64,000 nucleotides of DNA from Desulfonauticus submarinus (GCF_900104045.1 NZ_FNIN01000002.1:295478-359477); one strand, 5' to 3'; positions 7,809 to 17,171 are shown, counted from the first letter of the stretch. Program-made: numbers and translations. Notes: a model not told the origin generated them from the letters alone.

Positions 7809-10025
7809 TTATTTAACTGTAAAAGTATATACCCCATCCCACTCTTTAGGAGGATTTGCCAACAAATAATTTAAACGGTTTATATACACATCAAGCAAAT
7901 TATCTTCTGAAAAATTATTTTTTAATTTTTCTATAATTTCCTTAGCCTTGTTAAAATTTCCTTTATAATATAAGTCTAAAAATTTCAAATAGTCTTCCTT
8001 ATAAGTACTAAAAAACATACTTTTTTCTTTAGTCAAAACTTCATAGATTCTAACTGGTTTAACTTTTCCTTTTACCCGTACCATATCTATTTCCCTTGTA
8101 TTTATCTTATCTTTTACTAAATTATAAGTGGATTCTGAAATTAAAATATTCGTACCATAGTACTTATTTAATCCCTCTAATCTAGAGGCTAAATTCACAT
8201 TATCTCCCATTACAGTATAATCAAATCTATCTAATGATCCCATATTCCCCGCTACCATCTCTCCTGTATTTATCCCTATACCTATATTTAAAGATATATC
8301 TTTTTCATCTTTCCACCGTTTATTTAATTCTTTTAAACGATTTAGCATCTTCAATGCCGCTTTACATGCAGCCAATGCATGGTCAGGATAATATAAGGGA
8401 GTTCCAAAAATTGCCATAATCGCATCGCCAATATATTTATCTAAAAGTCCTTTTTCTGTTAAAACTATAGCTGTCATTTCTGTTAAATATTCATTTAACA
8501 AAGATACAAGTTCTTCTGGAGAAAGCTTCTCTGAAAGGGAAGTAAATCCTCTAATATCAGAGAACAGAACACTAAGTTCTCTCTTTTCTCCACCTAAACG
8601 TAAACTATCTGGAGATTTAACTACCTGATCCACTACCTTTGGATCTAAATACTTACTAAATGCTTGTCTAAGTTGCCGCTTTTGCTTATCTGCAAACAAA
8701 ATTCTATAAGTAATAAGTCCAAGATAAGTTATAAGCAAACTAAGCAAAGGATATACTAAATTTAAGACATATAATTTTTTAACTAAAAAATAATAATTTA
8801 CTGTCCAATAACTAAAAAAAACTCCAGCAACTACTAGCAAACTATAAAAAGGATTTAAAAAAAGAATAGCTACAGTTGCCAATATCCATAAAATCAAAAT
8901 ACTAAATAAATCAAATAAAGAAGCAAAAGAAGGTCGTGTTAAATAATCTCCCTTAAGAAGATTGTCCAAAGCAGTAGCTTGAATCTCAACGCCTGGGTAA
9001 GCTACTCCAAAAGGAGTTACTCTAAGATCATACACGCCAGGAGCAGTAACCCCAACTATAACATATTTCTGGTTTAAATTTTTAAAACTGATTTTGTTTT
9101 CCAAAACTTTCCAAGCAGGTATATGGGAAATAGACTTTTCTCTTCCTCTAAAATTTAAATATAAAAAACACCTTTCATCTGTAGAAACAAACTTATCTTT
9201 TATCTTAACGCCCAATACTCCTGCCTTACCCACATAAATAAAACTTCCTCTTGCATCATCTGCCCTATACATTGCCACAGCTAATGGCTGAAAAAAATTT
9301 TTATTATATTTAATTGTTAATGGATAACGCCTAAAAGTACCATCATCATCTGGAATTACATTAAAATAAGCTTCTTTTCCTGCTCCTTTTAAAATCAAAG
9401 GGATATTATGACGCACCTTTAAGGCTTTTGGAATAAATAACTTTGCCTTACTATCTTGAAAATAACGAATTCCACTATACTTAAAAGCCTTATCTAAATT
9501 TTGAAATTTTTCATCTTTAGTAGAAAAATTAAAATAATATCCCAAAATATGTTTGGATTTACATTTAGCAAATGTAGTGGCTAAATGTAAATCGGGGAGA
9601 TTAGCCAATATCCTTTGTTTCAAAAAAGCAAACAACTCTTTATCTAATTTTTTACTTTGCTTTAACTTTTTAGTTAAATAAATCAATTCTCCTTGAACTC
9701 TATTTTTTTCAGGTTCAAAAAAACTAATATCATAACCAACCACTTTAGGCTGAAAAGAATCTATTTTTTGCACTAACTTAGCCATAATATTTCTTGACCA
9801 TGGCCATCTTCCAATCTTTTCCAAACTCTTTTCATCAATTGCCACAATTACTACTTTGCCAGATGATTCTATTTTCCCTCTTACTTGCATTTCTAAATCA
9901 AAAATCTTTAAATCCAAAAAATGTAAGAAAGAAGGATTTAAAAAATAAAGAAAAAATGAAAACAACAAGAATATAATGCTCAAAATTAAAAAAAACTTAT
10001 TTTTTCTTAACATATTTCCTCGCAA
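7809..10025 (-). CDS. CHASE2-domain class III adenylate/guanylate cyclase
   Basis: A membrane-bound nucleotide cyclase of up to 738 residues. A signal-anchor helix (about 11-30) leads into a periplasmic CHASE2 sensor domain (about 35-345, with DEKSLEKIGRWPWSR). Three membrane helices follow at about 367-440, then a short linker and the catalytic domain (about 484-660). Metal-binding aspartates are visible in LFSDIRGFTSLSE (D490) and YIGDAIMAIFG (D534). The ligand sensed is unknown. The start is ambiguous: a TTG at 10025 has AGG five bases upstream, whereas an ATG four codons later has AGGA only three bases away. The gene follows a TonB-like and an HD-domain gene and precedes mlaE. Confidence 0.93.
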   Translation of the reverse strand: MRGNMLRKNKFFLILSIIFLLFSFFLYFLNPSFLHFLDLKIFDLEMQVRGKIESSGKVVIVAIDEKSLEKIGRWPWSRNIMAKLVQKIDSFQPKVVGYDISFFEPEKNRVQGELIYLTKKLKQSKKLDKELFAFLKQRILANLPDLHLATTFAKCKSKHILGYYFNFSTKDEKFQNLDKAFKYSGIRYFQDSKAKLFIPKALKVRHNIPLILKGAGKEAYFNVIPDDDGTFRRYPLTIKYNKNFFQPLAVAMYRADDARGSFIYVGKAGVLGVKIKDKFVSTDERCFLYLNFRGREKSISHIPAWKVLENKISFKNLNQKYVIVGVTAPGVYDLRVTPFGVAYPGVEIQATALDNLLKGDYLTRPSFASLFDLFSILILWILATVAILFLNPFYSLLVVAGVFFSYWTVNYYFLVKKLYVLNLVYPLLSLLITYLGLITYRILFADKQKRQLRQAFSKYLDPKVVDQVVKSPDSLRLGGEKRELSVLFSDIRGFTSLSEKLSPEELVSLLNEYLTEMTAIVLTEKGLLDKYIGDAIMAIFGTPLYYPDHALAACKAALKMLNRLKELNKRWKDEKDISLNIGIGINTGEMVAGNMGSLDRFDYTVMGDNVNLASRLEGLNKYYGTNILISESTYNLVKDKINTREIDMVRVKGKVKPVRIYEVLTKEKSMFFSTYKEDYLKFLDLYYKGNFNKAKEIIEKLKNNFSEDNLLDVYINRLNYLLANPPKEWDGVYTFTVK

Positions 10026-10099
10026 TTAAACCTGTTAGAAAGCTAAAGCTCTCTTAAAATTATTACCCTCCTCTTTCATATTTCACACCTTTTTATCAA

Positions 10100-10651
10100 T
10101 TATTCTTCTACTTCTGGTTCGGCTTCAAATTGAGATTCAAACCATATAGAGTCTTTATTTTTTACAGGAAGCTGAATTGCTTGAATCTTCTGTAAAAAAT
10201 TAAATAATTCAAATAAAAAGTCTTCCCCTCCCTCCCATTCTTTGGCAAAATAATTAACAATTTTTCCATTTCTCAATTCCATTCTGACTACTGCCCTGCC
10301 AGGTACATTAATATCTTCTCTCTCCCATAAACCATTTAAAATAGATTTAATTAAAGAAAGCAATGCTTGTAATTCTTTATCTTGTAAAGGTATCTTAGTG
10401 GTTTTTTCTATTCCTGGAGGTAATTTAGAAACTCCATCTAATCCTAAACCAAGATTTTGCTCTAACTGTTCTCTTAATATCTGCATCTTTAAACGATAAT
10501 TATAAAGCTCTAGCTCCATAACTTTTTGTTTAGGGCGCACAATATCAATTATTTTTGCAAGTTCTTTAGAATTTGTAGTAAGTAAAATTAAATGAAAACA
10601 TATAGATAGCAATATTGCTAATAAAAAATGCCAGTTAATCTTTTCGTCCAT
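10100..10651 (-). CDS. Small TonB/TolA C-terminal-like membrane-anchored protein
   Basis: A 183-residue protein with one N-terminal membrane helix (about 8-25), a polar helical spacer and a C-terminal domain. That domain follows the TonB/TolA pattern: KSILNGLWERED, then GRAVVRMELRNGKIV, then a helix and a strand AIQLPV. This resembles an energy-transducer domain that contacts outer-membrane or peptidoglycan partners, but the proline-rich linker of classical TonB is missing. The gene overlaps the upstream HD gene by 17 bases, so the two are translationally coupled. Assignment rests on pattern only. No ExbB/ExbD or TolQ/TolR genes are nearby. Confidence 0.55.
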   Translation of the reverse strand: MDEKINWHFLLAILLSICFHLILLTTNSKELAKIIDIVRPKQKVMELELYNYRLKMQILREQLEQNLGLGLDGVSKLPPGIEKTTKIPLQDKELQALLSLIKSILNGLWEREDINVPGRAVVRMELRNGKIVNYFAKEWEGGEDFLFELFNFLQKIQAIQLPVKNKDSIWFESQFEAEPEVEE

Positions 10652-11225
10652 TTTTTTGCTCCCACCATGAGGAATCTTTAATCTGAAACCACCAATCTGT
10701 ATGATCTGTTTTTATAATCTGTGTAGCTAATATCTTTGCTTCTTTGCTCCGAAGACGTTTTACTGCACAATCAATCCACTTTTTTGCATATTGATTTCCC
10801 AAATCCAACTCTTCTTTTAAATTTAAAATAAGGTCAAGCTGATCTGCATCGTGAGCAAGTATTGCTTCTACAGACAAAACATTTTCAAGATCATCAAAAA
10901 GCTCTAATATTTCTTGGGAGAAGTGAATACCTGACAAAGCATCTGCTAAAGCATCTCTAGATCTTGCCTGGTTATATATCTTATTAACATAATTAAAATC
11001 CCCACATCTTGCCTCTGAGAAGTCATGAAATAAGCACATTATTGCGGTTTTATAAGCATCTGCCCCTACGATTTTGGCCAAGGAAAAGCCTATAATTGCG
11101 GTCCTAAAAGAATGTTCGGCCACATTTTCTTTACCTGTACCTAAAAACTGATATCCACTACGTGGTGTTTTTTTTAACATGCCAGCTTCAAAGAAAAAAT
11201 CAACTAACCTTTTCAATTCATCCAT
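10635..11225 (-). CDS. HD-domain hydrolase (YfbR/HDDC2-like nucleotidase family)
   Basis: A 196-residue soluble metal-dependent phosphohydrolase. HD-superfamily ligands are visible as EHSFRTAIIGFSLAK (His), CLFHDFSEARCGD (His-Asp) and LAHDADQLDLIL (Asp). The combination with an N-terminal ELKRLVDFFFEAGMLKKTPR resembles HDDC2/YfbR-like 5'-deoxynucleotidases, but the substrate is not proven. I prefer the ATG at 11225 because GGAGG sits five bases before it; an ATG four codons upstream contains that same Shine-Dalgarno sequence. It follows argJ by 45 bp. Confidence 0.85.
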   Translation of the reverse strand: MDELKRLVDFFFEAGMLKKTPRSGYQFLGTGKENVAEHSFRTAIIGFSLAKIVGADAYKTAIMCLFHDFSEARCGDFNYVNKIYNQARSRDALADALSGIHFSQEILELFDDLENVLSVEAILAHDADQLDLILNLKEELDLGNQYAKKWIDCAVKRLRSKEAKILATQIIKTDHTDWWFQIKDSSWWEQKNGRKD

Positions 11226-11270
11226 CCTATCCTCCATCTTAAATACATCTTAAAATACAAGATGTTGCAT

Positions 11271-12449
11271 TTAACTCCTATAACTTCCATTCAATTTTAC
11301 ATAATCAAAAGTTAAATCAGAAAACAAAATAAAGTATTCTTCTTCTCCTGCTCCCAAATCAATAACCAAATCTAATTCTTTCTTTTGCATATATCCTTGC
11401 AACCAAACGTCTATATCTTCTAATTTTGCCACTCCACATCCAAATACTTCTATGTCTCCAAAAAATAATCTAATCTTTTGAGGATCAAACGAGGCATTAC
11501 TTCTACCCAAAGCAGCCACAATCCTACCCCAATTAGGGTCTTCACCAAAAAAAGCTGTTTTAACAAGAGGTGAAGTAGCAATAGTTGTGGCAATATTTCT
11601 GGCATCTTGTCTAGTCTTAGCCTTTTTTATAGTAAGCTTTATGATTTTACTTGCCCCTTCTCCATCTTGAACAATTAAACGAGCCAATTCAAAACAAATT
11701 TCTTTTACGGCCTTTTTCAATCTATATAAATCATCTTCACAAAAACTTCCCTTTACTTTTCCACTAGACAAAGCCAAAACAGTGTCATTGGTTGAAGTAT
11801 CTCCATCAACACAAATTCTATTAAAACTCGTTTCTACTGCTTCTACCAAACACGACTGCCACCAACTTCTATCCACCTCAGCATCACACAAAATAAAACC
11901 AAGCATAGTTGCCATATTAGGAGCAATCATGCCTGCTCCTTTTGCCAAACCAAGCAGATGCACCTCTTTATTATCTAATGTTAAACATTTTGAAACCAGT
12001 TTTGGATATTTGTCTGTGGTCATAATCGCCCTAGCTACTTTCCCAACATCTACTTTTCCTAAATTTTCTCTTAACTCTAAAATGGCCTTTTCCCATTTTT
12101 TTAAATCAAAAAACTCTCCAATTACTCCTGTAGAGGCAGGCAAAATAAATTCTGGGGATATTTCTAAAGTTTTACTCAATAAACGCAAAGTTTCTTCACA
12201 GTCCTGAATCCCCTTTTCCCCTGTGCAAGCATTTGCTTGCCCTGCATTTATTAAAATAGCATTTATTAGATTGCACTGAGAAATATGTTTTTTAGCTACT
12301 AGCACCGGGGCAGCTTGAAAAACATTTTGCGTAAACACTCCAGCAGGTACCGCCCCCTCAGGAGCATAAATTAAAGCCAAATCATCTCTATCTTGATATT
12401 TGAAACTACCTTGAGCAGTAGAAAATAAAAAACCTTTAGGCACCTTCAT
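11271..12449 (-). CDS. argJ: Bifunctional ornithine acetyltransferase/N-acetylglutamate synthase
   Basis: ArgJ transfers the acetyl group from N-acetylornithine to glutamate in arginine biosynthesis, and in bifunctional forms it also uses acetyl-CoA. The protein has 392 residues. The autoproteolytic site is present as KGAGMIAPNMATML, with T181 as the expected nucleophile, and GEDPNWGRIVAALGRS and the conserved QANACTGEKG also support the family. AGGAGA lies upstream of the ATG. No other arg gene is nearby. It heads the long minus-strand gene run that ends at slyD. Confidence 0.96.
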   Translation of the reverse strand: MKVPKGFLFSTAQGSFKYQDRDDLALIYAPEGAVPAGVFTQNVFQAAPVLVAKKHISQCNLINAILINAGQANACTGEKGIQDCEETLRLLSKTLEISPEFILPASTGVIGEFFDLKKWEKAILELRENLGKVDVGKVARAIMTTDKYPKLVSKCLTLDNKEVHLLGLAKGAGMIAPNMATMLGFILCDAEVDRSWWQSCLVEAVETSFNRICVDGDTSTNDTVLALSSGKVKGSFCEDDLYRLKKAVKEICFELARLIVQDGEGASKIIKLTIKKAKTRQDARNIATTIATSPLVKTAFFGEDPNWGRIVAALGRSNASFDPQKIRLFFGDIEVFGCGVAKLEDIDVWLQGYMQKKELDLVIDLGAGEEEYFILFSDLTFDYVKLNGSYRS

Positions 12450-12583
12450 ATCTCTCTCCTTTTAAAAATAAATTTGACTTTATGTCAGACTAAAAATAAA
12501 CGCAAATGCAATAACCTCTGTTTAGTTGAATCCTTAAACGAAAAAATAAAGTTAAACATTAAACCCTGCAAAAGGGGAAAATA
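12450..12583. promoter_or_regulatory. Divergent promoter region argJ / MBL hydrolase
   Basis: This 134-bp gap separates two divergent genes, so it must hold both promoters. On the plus strand TTGACT at 12474-12479 is a good -35 match, but the hexamer 17 bases on (TAAACG) is weak. On the minus strand TTGCGT with a 17-base spacer and TAAAGT is another candidate. Neither is convincing alone, and no operator palindrome stands out. Confidence 0.35.
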
Positions 12584-13336
12584 ATGTTAATCCAATTTAT
12601 TGGCGTTGGCGAAGCGTTTGATGAACAACAAAACAACACCTCTATTTTTATTCAAACAAATAACCTCTCTATTCTTTTAGACTGTGGTTTTACTGCTGCC
12701 TCTTCTTTCTGGGCTTTAAATCCAAAGCCTCTACTACTAGATGCACTTTTTATCTCTCATTTGCATGGAGACCATTGCTTTGGAGTTCCTCATTTACTCC
12801 TGCGTTTCTATGAACACAGACGAACTAAGGAACTGCATATTATTGGAAGCATTGGTCTAAAAAATCATATTTTACAATTAATGGACATGTCCTATCCTAA
12901 TCTAAAAAATAAACTCACCTTTTCTCTTATTTTCCATGAGCTTAACCCGGACCAAACTTTTAATTTAAAAAACACAAATCTTATTACACTACAAACCAAC
13001 CACTCTATACCTTGCCTAGGCTTGGGCATAGAAAATAAAGGTAAAAAATTTTATTATTCAGGGGATGGAGTTCCAAGTCAAACTGCCATAGAATTTTGTA
13101 ATTATGCTGAGTTTATTGTCTTAGAAACATATAAGATAAATGAAAATATACCTGGACACAATTCTATTTTAAACGCCTTTAACATTGCTAAAAAAACAAA
13201 ATGTCAACAGCTAGCACTTGTACACTTAAATAGAAATGAGAGACAAAATTTACCAAAAATATTGGAACTATTTCAAACTACTGCATTAAAAACAAAGATT
13301 GTCTTACCCTCTGCGGGGAGTATATTTTTTGTTTAA
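12584..13336 (+). CDS. Metallo-beta-lactamase fold hydrolase, RNase Z-like
   Basis: A 250-residue metal-dependent hydrolase. The zinc motif SHLHGDH gives H59, H61, D63 and H64. Further candidate ligands are the His in QTNHSIPCLG, the Asp in YYSGDG and the His in LVHLN. The N-terminal FIGVGEAFDEQQNNTSI and the overall size resemble RNase Z/ElaC-like proteins, which mature tRNA 3' ends. However, a tRNA-binding exosite cannot be identified by eye, so a general MBL-fold phosphodiesterase is equally possible. AGGGG lies eight bases upstream of the ATG. It converges on the gene of unknown function at 13364. Confidence 0.8.
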   Translation: MLIQFIGVGEAFDEQQNNTSIFIQTNNLSILLDCGFTAASSFWALNPKPLLLDALFISHLHGDHCFGVPHLLLRFYEHRRTKELHIIGSIGLKNHILQLMDMSYPNLKNKLTFSLIFHELNPDQTFNLKNTNLITLQTNHSIPCLGLGIENKGKKFYYSGDGVPSQTAIEFCNYAEFIVLETYKINENIPGHNSILNAFNIAKKTKCQQLALVHLNRNERQNLPKILELFQTTALKTKIVLPSAGSIFFV

Positions 13337-13363
13337 ATCTATTTTGGCTTTACCTAACCCTTA

Positions 13364-14140
13364 TCATAAATAGGCCTGGGCGATTAAAGATAAGTCATCA
13401 TAAGAAAATCCTTTTTTTAGACCTACACATAATTCTGCAGACACTTTCATCTTGTTCCTAGTATGGAAAATAATTTCTTTTTTCTGAAGATTAAGCCTAT
13501 ATTTTACAAAATCATATTCAAAGCCATCTACAATTAAAGAAAGACCCTCAGCAAAATATAAAGACCTTACATATTCAAGACAATCACGCAACTTATCGTG
13601 TTCTACTCTTCTTTCCAAAAAATTATACACCATAAGATTTATCATTAATTTTTCTGGATCCATACGATGATCTATATTGAGAAAGCGTTCTTTTTTAAAG
13701 TTAGATAAATGTATATTAGCCACAACTTCTTTTGCTGCTTGAATTATCTTTTGCTCATAAATAAGAGATAAAGGATACTTAGAAATAAATCTAATAAGAA
13801 CTTTTTGAGGATTCTCTCTAGTAGCCATGCCTAAAATAGAGATAGACATTAACGTTAATTTTTTTTCTAGATCCTCTAAAAAATTATTTCGCTTTACTTT
13901 AGCTAACTCTAAACATTGCTTAGCATCTAATTTAGACTTAAGTAATTTCAGCAAAAACTTAATATATGGTTCTGTAGTTAAATTAAGTTCATCTTCTAAA
14001 ACATTTCTACGAGAAAAAATTTTAGCCAAAGAAAGCCAATAGACAACGACTCCTTCTAAAGGCATTTCAACTAAATCAAAGTCTTTTGCAGGACGCTGTT
14101 TAATAGAATATTCTTTTTTTAATAAAAAAAATTTTTTCAT
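13364..14140 (-). CDS. Protein of unknown function coupled to RdgC-family gene
   Basis: I do not recognise this 258-residue protein. It is soluble by sequence, mostly helical and Lys/Leu-rich, with no signal peptide, membrane helix or obvious catalytic motif. The most structured stretches are LNIDHRMDPEKLMINLMVYN near residue 155 and a beta-like C-terminal part (DGFEYDFVKYRLNLQKKEIIF). It starts one base after the stop of the RdgC-like gene, so the two are almost certainly co-translated. This suggests a role in the same DNA-related process. Confidence 0.7.
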   Translation of the reverse strand: MKKFFLLKKEYSIKQRPAKDFDLVEMPLEGVVVYWLSLAKIFSRRNVLEDELNLTTEPYIKFLLKLLKSKLDAKQCLELAKVKRNNFLEDLEKKLTLMSISILGMATRENPQKVLIRFISKYPLSLIYEQKIIQAAKEVVANIHLSNFKKERFLNIDHRMDPEKLMINLMVYNFLERRVEHDKLRDCLEYVRSLYFAEGLSLIVDGFEYDFVKYRLNLQKKEIIFHTRNKMKVSAELCVGLKKGFSYDDLSLIAQAYL

Positions 14141-14141
14141 T

Positions 14142-14750
14142 TTAAATAAAACTTTTAGATGAATAGGAAGCTATCTCTTCCTCTTTAAATCCAAGCTCAT
14201 AAAGAACAAAATTTGTCGGAGTAATTAAAATAGGATGTAATTCAAACGTTCTAACAAATAAATCTATAAACAATTCTCTTACCTTTTCTCTAGTAGAACA
14301 AAAATAAATCCTATTGGTTAACATATCCCATACAACATCAAATACTGCTGGTACAGGTAAAGTTTTAGTCAAAAGCTTCAACCGAATATTTTCCCGAAGT
14401 TCTTTTTTTTCTTCTTTACTTATAAATTTTTGTCCTTGTGCTTGTTTTTTTTGTAAAAGCTCTTTTAATCCTAATTCGTAATGTTTTTTTATTACCGCAG
14501 GAGAAATACGCCTTGTATCCAAACGAAGGCTAAAAACAACATAATTGCCTTTAATTGGAGAGGTTTGAAAAGAACTATCTAACCAGTCTTCTTGAGAAAC
14601 CCAGCCAAAACTTTTTTCTAAAGATAAATTTTCTATCTCCTGAAATCCATACTCCTGCAACTTTTCAGAAATATTTTTAAAAATATCATCTGAAACCTTT
14701 TCAGTAAGTTTATATATACTAAAAGAAACACTGCCACTTAAAATACCCAT
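14142..14750 (-). CDS. RdgC-family recombination-associated protein (short form)
   Basis: A 202-residue protein resembling the recombination-associated protein RdgC, which binds double-stranded DNA and limits RecA. The similarity is seen in KSFGWVSQEDWLD, VVFSLRLDTRRISPAVIKKH, KKELRENIRLKLLTKTLPVP followed by AVFDVVWD, and IYFCSTREKVRELFIDLF. E. coli RdgC is about 303 residues and forms a ring; this short form lacks that C-terminal part. It is the first gene of a two-gene unit with the unknown protein downstream. No clear promoter is seen, although the 133-bp divergent gap must contain one. Confidence 0.75.
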   Translation of the reverse strand: MGILSGSVSFSIYKLTEKVSDDIFKNISEKLQEYGFQEIENLSLEKSFGWVSQEDWLDSSFQTSPIKGNYVVFSLRLDTRRISPAVIKKHYELGLKELLQKKQAQGQKFISKEEKKELRENIRLKLLTKTLPVPAVFDVVWDMLTNRIYFCSTREKVRELFIDLFVRTFELHPILITPTNFVLYELGFKEEEIASYSSKSFI

Positions 14751-14883
14751 AAAATCTCCCTTAAAAATTTTCTAGCCTGAGGACAAATTTTCTTGTAAAA
14801 AAAATAAAAAGAAATTGCAAAAAAATTTAAGACATAAATTTAATACAGTCTAAAAATAATTATGCACTATCTTGTGAGATAAA

Positions 14884-15876
14884 TTGAACATAAAAAAATA
14901 TTTTGCAACTACATATCATCACTCTATTTTGCCCTTATTAACTCCTTTTGAACAAGAAATAGAAATTACTTGGGGCATATATAAATTTATAAAACAAAAT
15001 AAAACCAACCCTATAGGGATAATCTTTCCAGAATATGCCTTTAATCTCAACACTCTATCCATAGCTGCCAAAAAAAATATTAGTTTTAGCCTCATATCCC
15101 CCGGCCAAATAAAAAAGATACGTTATGTCAATGAATTAAAGTGGCATCCTGCAAATAAAACTAACTTATACAATATAAAATCTGCTTATGTTAAATTACC
15201 TGAAGAAGATATCATCAACTTACTAGTTGTTCCTAAATATATTTGGAACAATAAAAAATATCACTTAAACTATAAAGAAGATAATTTTAAAAATTCAAGT
15301 TATGAAATAAAAATATATGAAAATACTTCTATTGGATGTAAATATGGACTTAAATGTTGGAAAGAGGAGTGTACATGCAAGTCATCTAACCAAAATGATT
15401 TTCACCAACATTGGAAAAAACCTTTAAGACGAGCATTAAATTTGGTAAAATATTATATCGATGAATCTTTTTTTACTTTGGGTAAAAATTATTTTATAGA
15501 TCCACGTCAAGCCTTACTAAATTATGGCAAATTGATTTTGGGCCTACAAAGCAAAGACTTGTTTGTAAAAAAATATATCTATAATCAAAATCTCAACACA
15601 GCTTTCCAGCTTTTAGAAATGGAAAGTCTATGCTTAAACATGTTCTCAAGTTATATTTGGCAAAGTAGGGATATAAGCTCATCTAGAGTTCAACAAAATT
15701 TAAAACTTGCATTAATGGCCATTTATACTTTAGAAAGAATAAGTGGAATTTATATCTTAAACAATTTTTTAGAAATATTAGAAGAAGCAATATCTAACAA
15801 CCACCATATAGGAAACGGACGTTTTTTGGTAGAACATTATATTCTACCAAAATTAAAAAAGTCTAGTAGTATCTAA
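14884..15876 (+). CDS. Truncated/miniaturised DUF3536 (GH57-type) protein, probably inactive
   Basis: A 330-residue protein that aligns by eye with the middle and end of DUF3536 proteins with a GH57 domain, which are normally about 800 residues. Matching parts are a YHHSILPL-like opening (family YNHIILPL), GIIFPEYAFNLNTLSIAA (family GMWLPETAVDLETLEILA), FSLISPGQIKKIR, TSIGCKYGLKCWKEECTC, WKKPLRRALNLV, LLEMESLCLNMFSSYIW and a C-terminal NGRFLVEHYILP. The whole N-terminal catalytic start and the ATDGETYGHH-type segment with the acid/base Asp are missing. Translation must begin at the TTG at 14884, because an in-frame TGA lies at 14875. It may be a decaying gene or a reduced binding protein. Confidence 0.6.
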   Translation: MNIKKYFATTYHHSILPLLTPFEQEIEITWGIYKFIKQNKTNPIGIIFPEYAFNLNTLSIAAKKNISFSLISPGQIKKIRYVNELKWHPANKTNLYNIKSAYVKLPEEDIINLLVVPKYIWNNKKYHLNYKEDNFKNSSYEIKIYENTSIGCKYGLKCWKEECTCKSSNQNDFHQHWKKPLRRALNLVKYYIDESFFTLGKNYFIDPRQALLNYGKLILGLQSKDLFVKKYIYNQNLNTAFQLLEMESLCLNMFSSYIWQSRDISSSRVQQNLKLALMAIYTLERISGIYILNNFLEILEEAISNNHHIGNGRFLVEHYILPKLKKSSSI

Positions 15877-15937
15877 AAAATGATATTGACCGAATCAAAA
15901 CAGAGATATAGGAATATTAAAGGATAAGGAGTTGTAA

Positions 15938-17167
15938 ATGGGGATGATAGAAGTAAAAGACCTAACCCCTGGCATGATCTTGGCCGATGATATAAAAACA
16001 GTAAATGGTAGGCTAATTCTGCCAAAAGGTTTGAAATTAGAGGAAAAACATATAGAACACCTTAAATCATGGGGAATAAATAAGGTGAATATTACTGGAA
16101 GCACTAATCTTAATACAGGTAAAATAAAAATAAACCAAAAAGACTTAAATAAATTAGAAAATTATTTATCACCTCTTTTTGCTTATAATGACTTCAGTCA
16201 TCCTTTTGTAAAAAGTGTTTATTATCTATCCTTAGCTAGGCTGGCACAAAGATATTTAAATGGCTGGAGACTACCGAACATAGAAAGTTATATCCCAGTC
16301 GACGATGGTTCTTATAAAGATCTCTTTCCAAAAGATGAAGTAAGTTTTACTGTTCTAGTCCAAAAGGAAGTAGAGCTGGTTTCTTTCCCTGACATATATT
16401 TTAAAATAGTAGAGGCGATCAATTCTCCTAAAAGCTCTGCTGAATATATTGCTAAAATTGTAAGTAAAGATCCTAGTCTTTCTGCTAAATTACTCCGTTT
16501 AGTAAATAGCCCATTTTATGGGCTAACTCAAAAAGTAGAAACTATTTCCAGAGCTATTGCAATTATAGGCGCTGATGAATTATCTACTCTTGCTCTAGGC
16601 ATCACTGCTATAAATGTTTTTAAAGACATCCCAGAAAAACTTATTGATATGCGTTCTTTCTGGCTGCACTCTATTGGAGTTGGGGTATTTGCGAAACTAT
16701 TAGCTCAAAGAAGTCATTTAGAACCAGAAAAATATTTTGTAGCTGGGCTTCTACACGATATAGGAAGACTTATACTCTTTAAACATATCCCCAGGTTAGC
16801 AACAGAGGCTTTAATCTTTTCTTATTCTAACTTAATCCCTTTAGTAGAAGCTGAACGGGAGGTCATAGGATTTGACCATGCTTTAGTTGGAAATTCTCTT
16901 ATTCAAGCTTGGAACCTACCTTCTACATTAGGAAAAGCTATTAAACTACACCATTTTCCAGGCCAATTTACAGAAATAGAAGATGCTATAATCCATTTAG
17001 CAGACTTCTTAACCGTGGGCATGCATATCGTTGAAAAAGGTTCTATTATTGTACCTCAATTAAATAAGTCTGTCTGTAAAATTATTAACTTAAGTAAGGA
17101 TGAACTAAAATCTTTAGTAAATAGGGCCTTGCAAGAAATCGAAGAGACTGTAAAAATTTTTCTTTAA
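15938..17167 (+). CDS. HDOD-domain signalling protein
   Basis: A 409-residue soluble protein. A short N-terminal module (VKDLTPGMILADDIK, about residues 5-50) resembles that found at the front of cyclic-di-GMP HD-GYP proteins. The HDOD domain occupies roughly residues 145-345, starting LVSFPDIYFKIVEAINSP and including LLRLVNSPFYGL and AIAIIGADELSTLALG. A partial HD-like motif, AGLLHDIGRLILF, is present, but the GYP motif is absent, so phosphodiesterase activity is unlikely. HDOD proteins usually act as scaffolds in two-component, chemotaxis or motility signalling. AAGGAG lies six bases before the ATG, and a strong terminator follows the stop. Confidence 0.9.
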   Translation: MGMIEVKDLTPGMILADDIKTVNGRLILPKGLKLEEKHIEHLKSWGINKVNITGSTNLNTGKIKINQKDLNKLENYLSPLFAYNDFSHPFVKSVYYLSLARLAQRYLNGWRLPNIESYIPVDDGSYKDLFPKDEVSFTVLVQKEVELVSFPDIYFKIVEAINSPKSSAEYIAKIVSKDPSLSAKLLRLVNSPFYGLTQKVETISRAIAIIGADELSTLALGITAINVFKDIPEKLIDMRSFWLHSIGVGVFAKLLAQRSHLEPEKYFVAGLLHDIGRLILFKHIPRLATEALIFSYSNLIPLVEAEREVIGFDHALVGNSLIQAWNLPSTLGKAIKLHHFPGQFTEIEDAIIHLADFLTVGMHIVEKGSIIVPQLNKSVCKIINLSKDELKSLVNRALQEIEETVKIFL

Positions 17168-17171
17168 GCCT

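Noticed and set aside
11782..12207. 141-codon plus-strand open frame opposite argJ
   Set aside because: It lies wholly within argJ on the other strand and has no domain or start signal.
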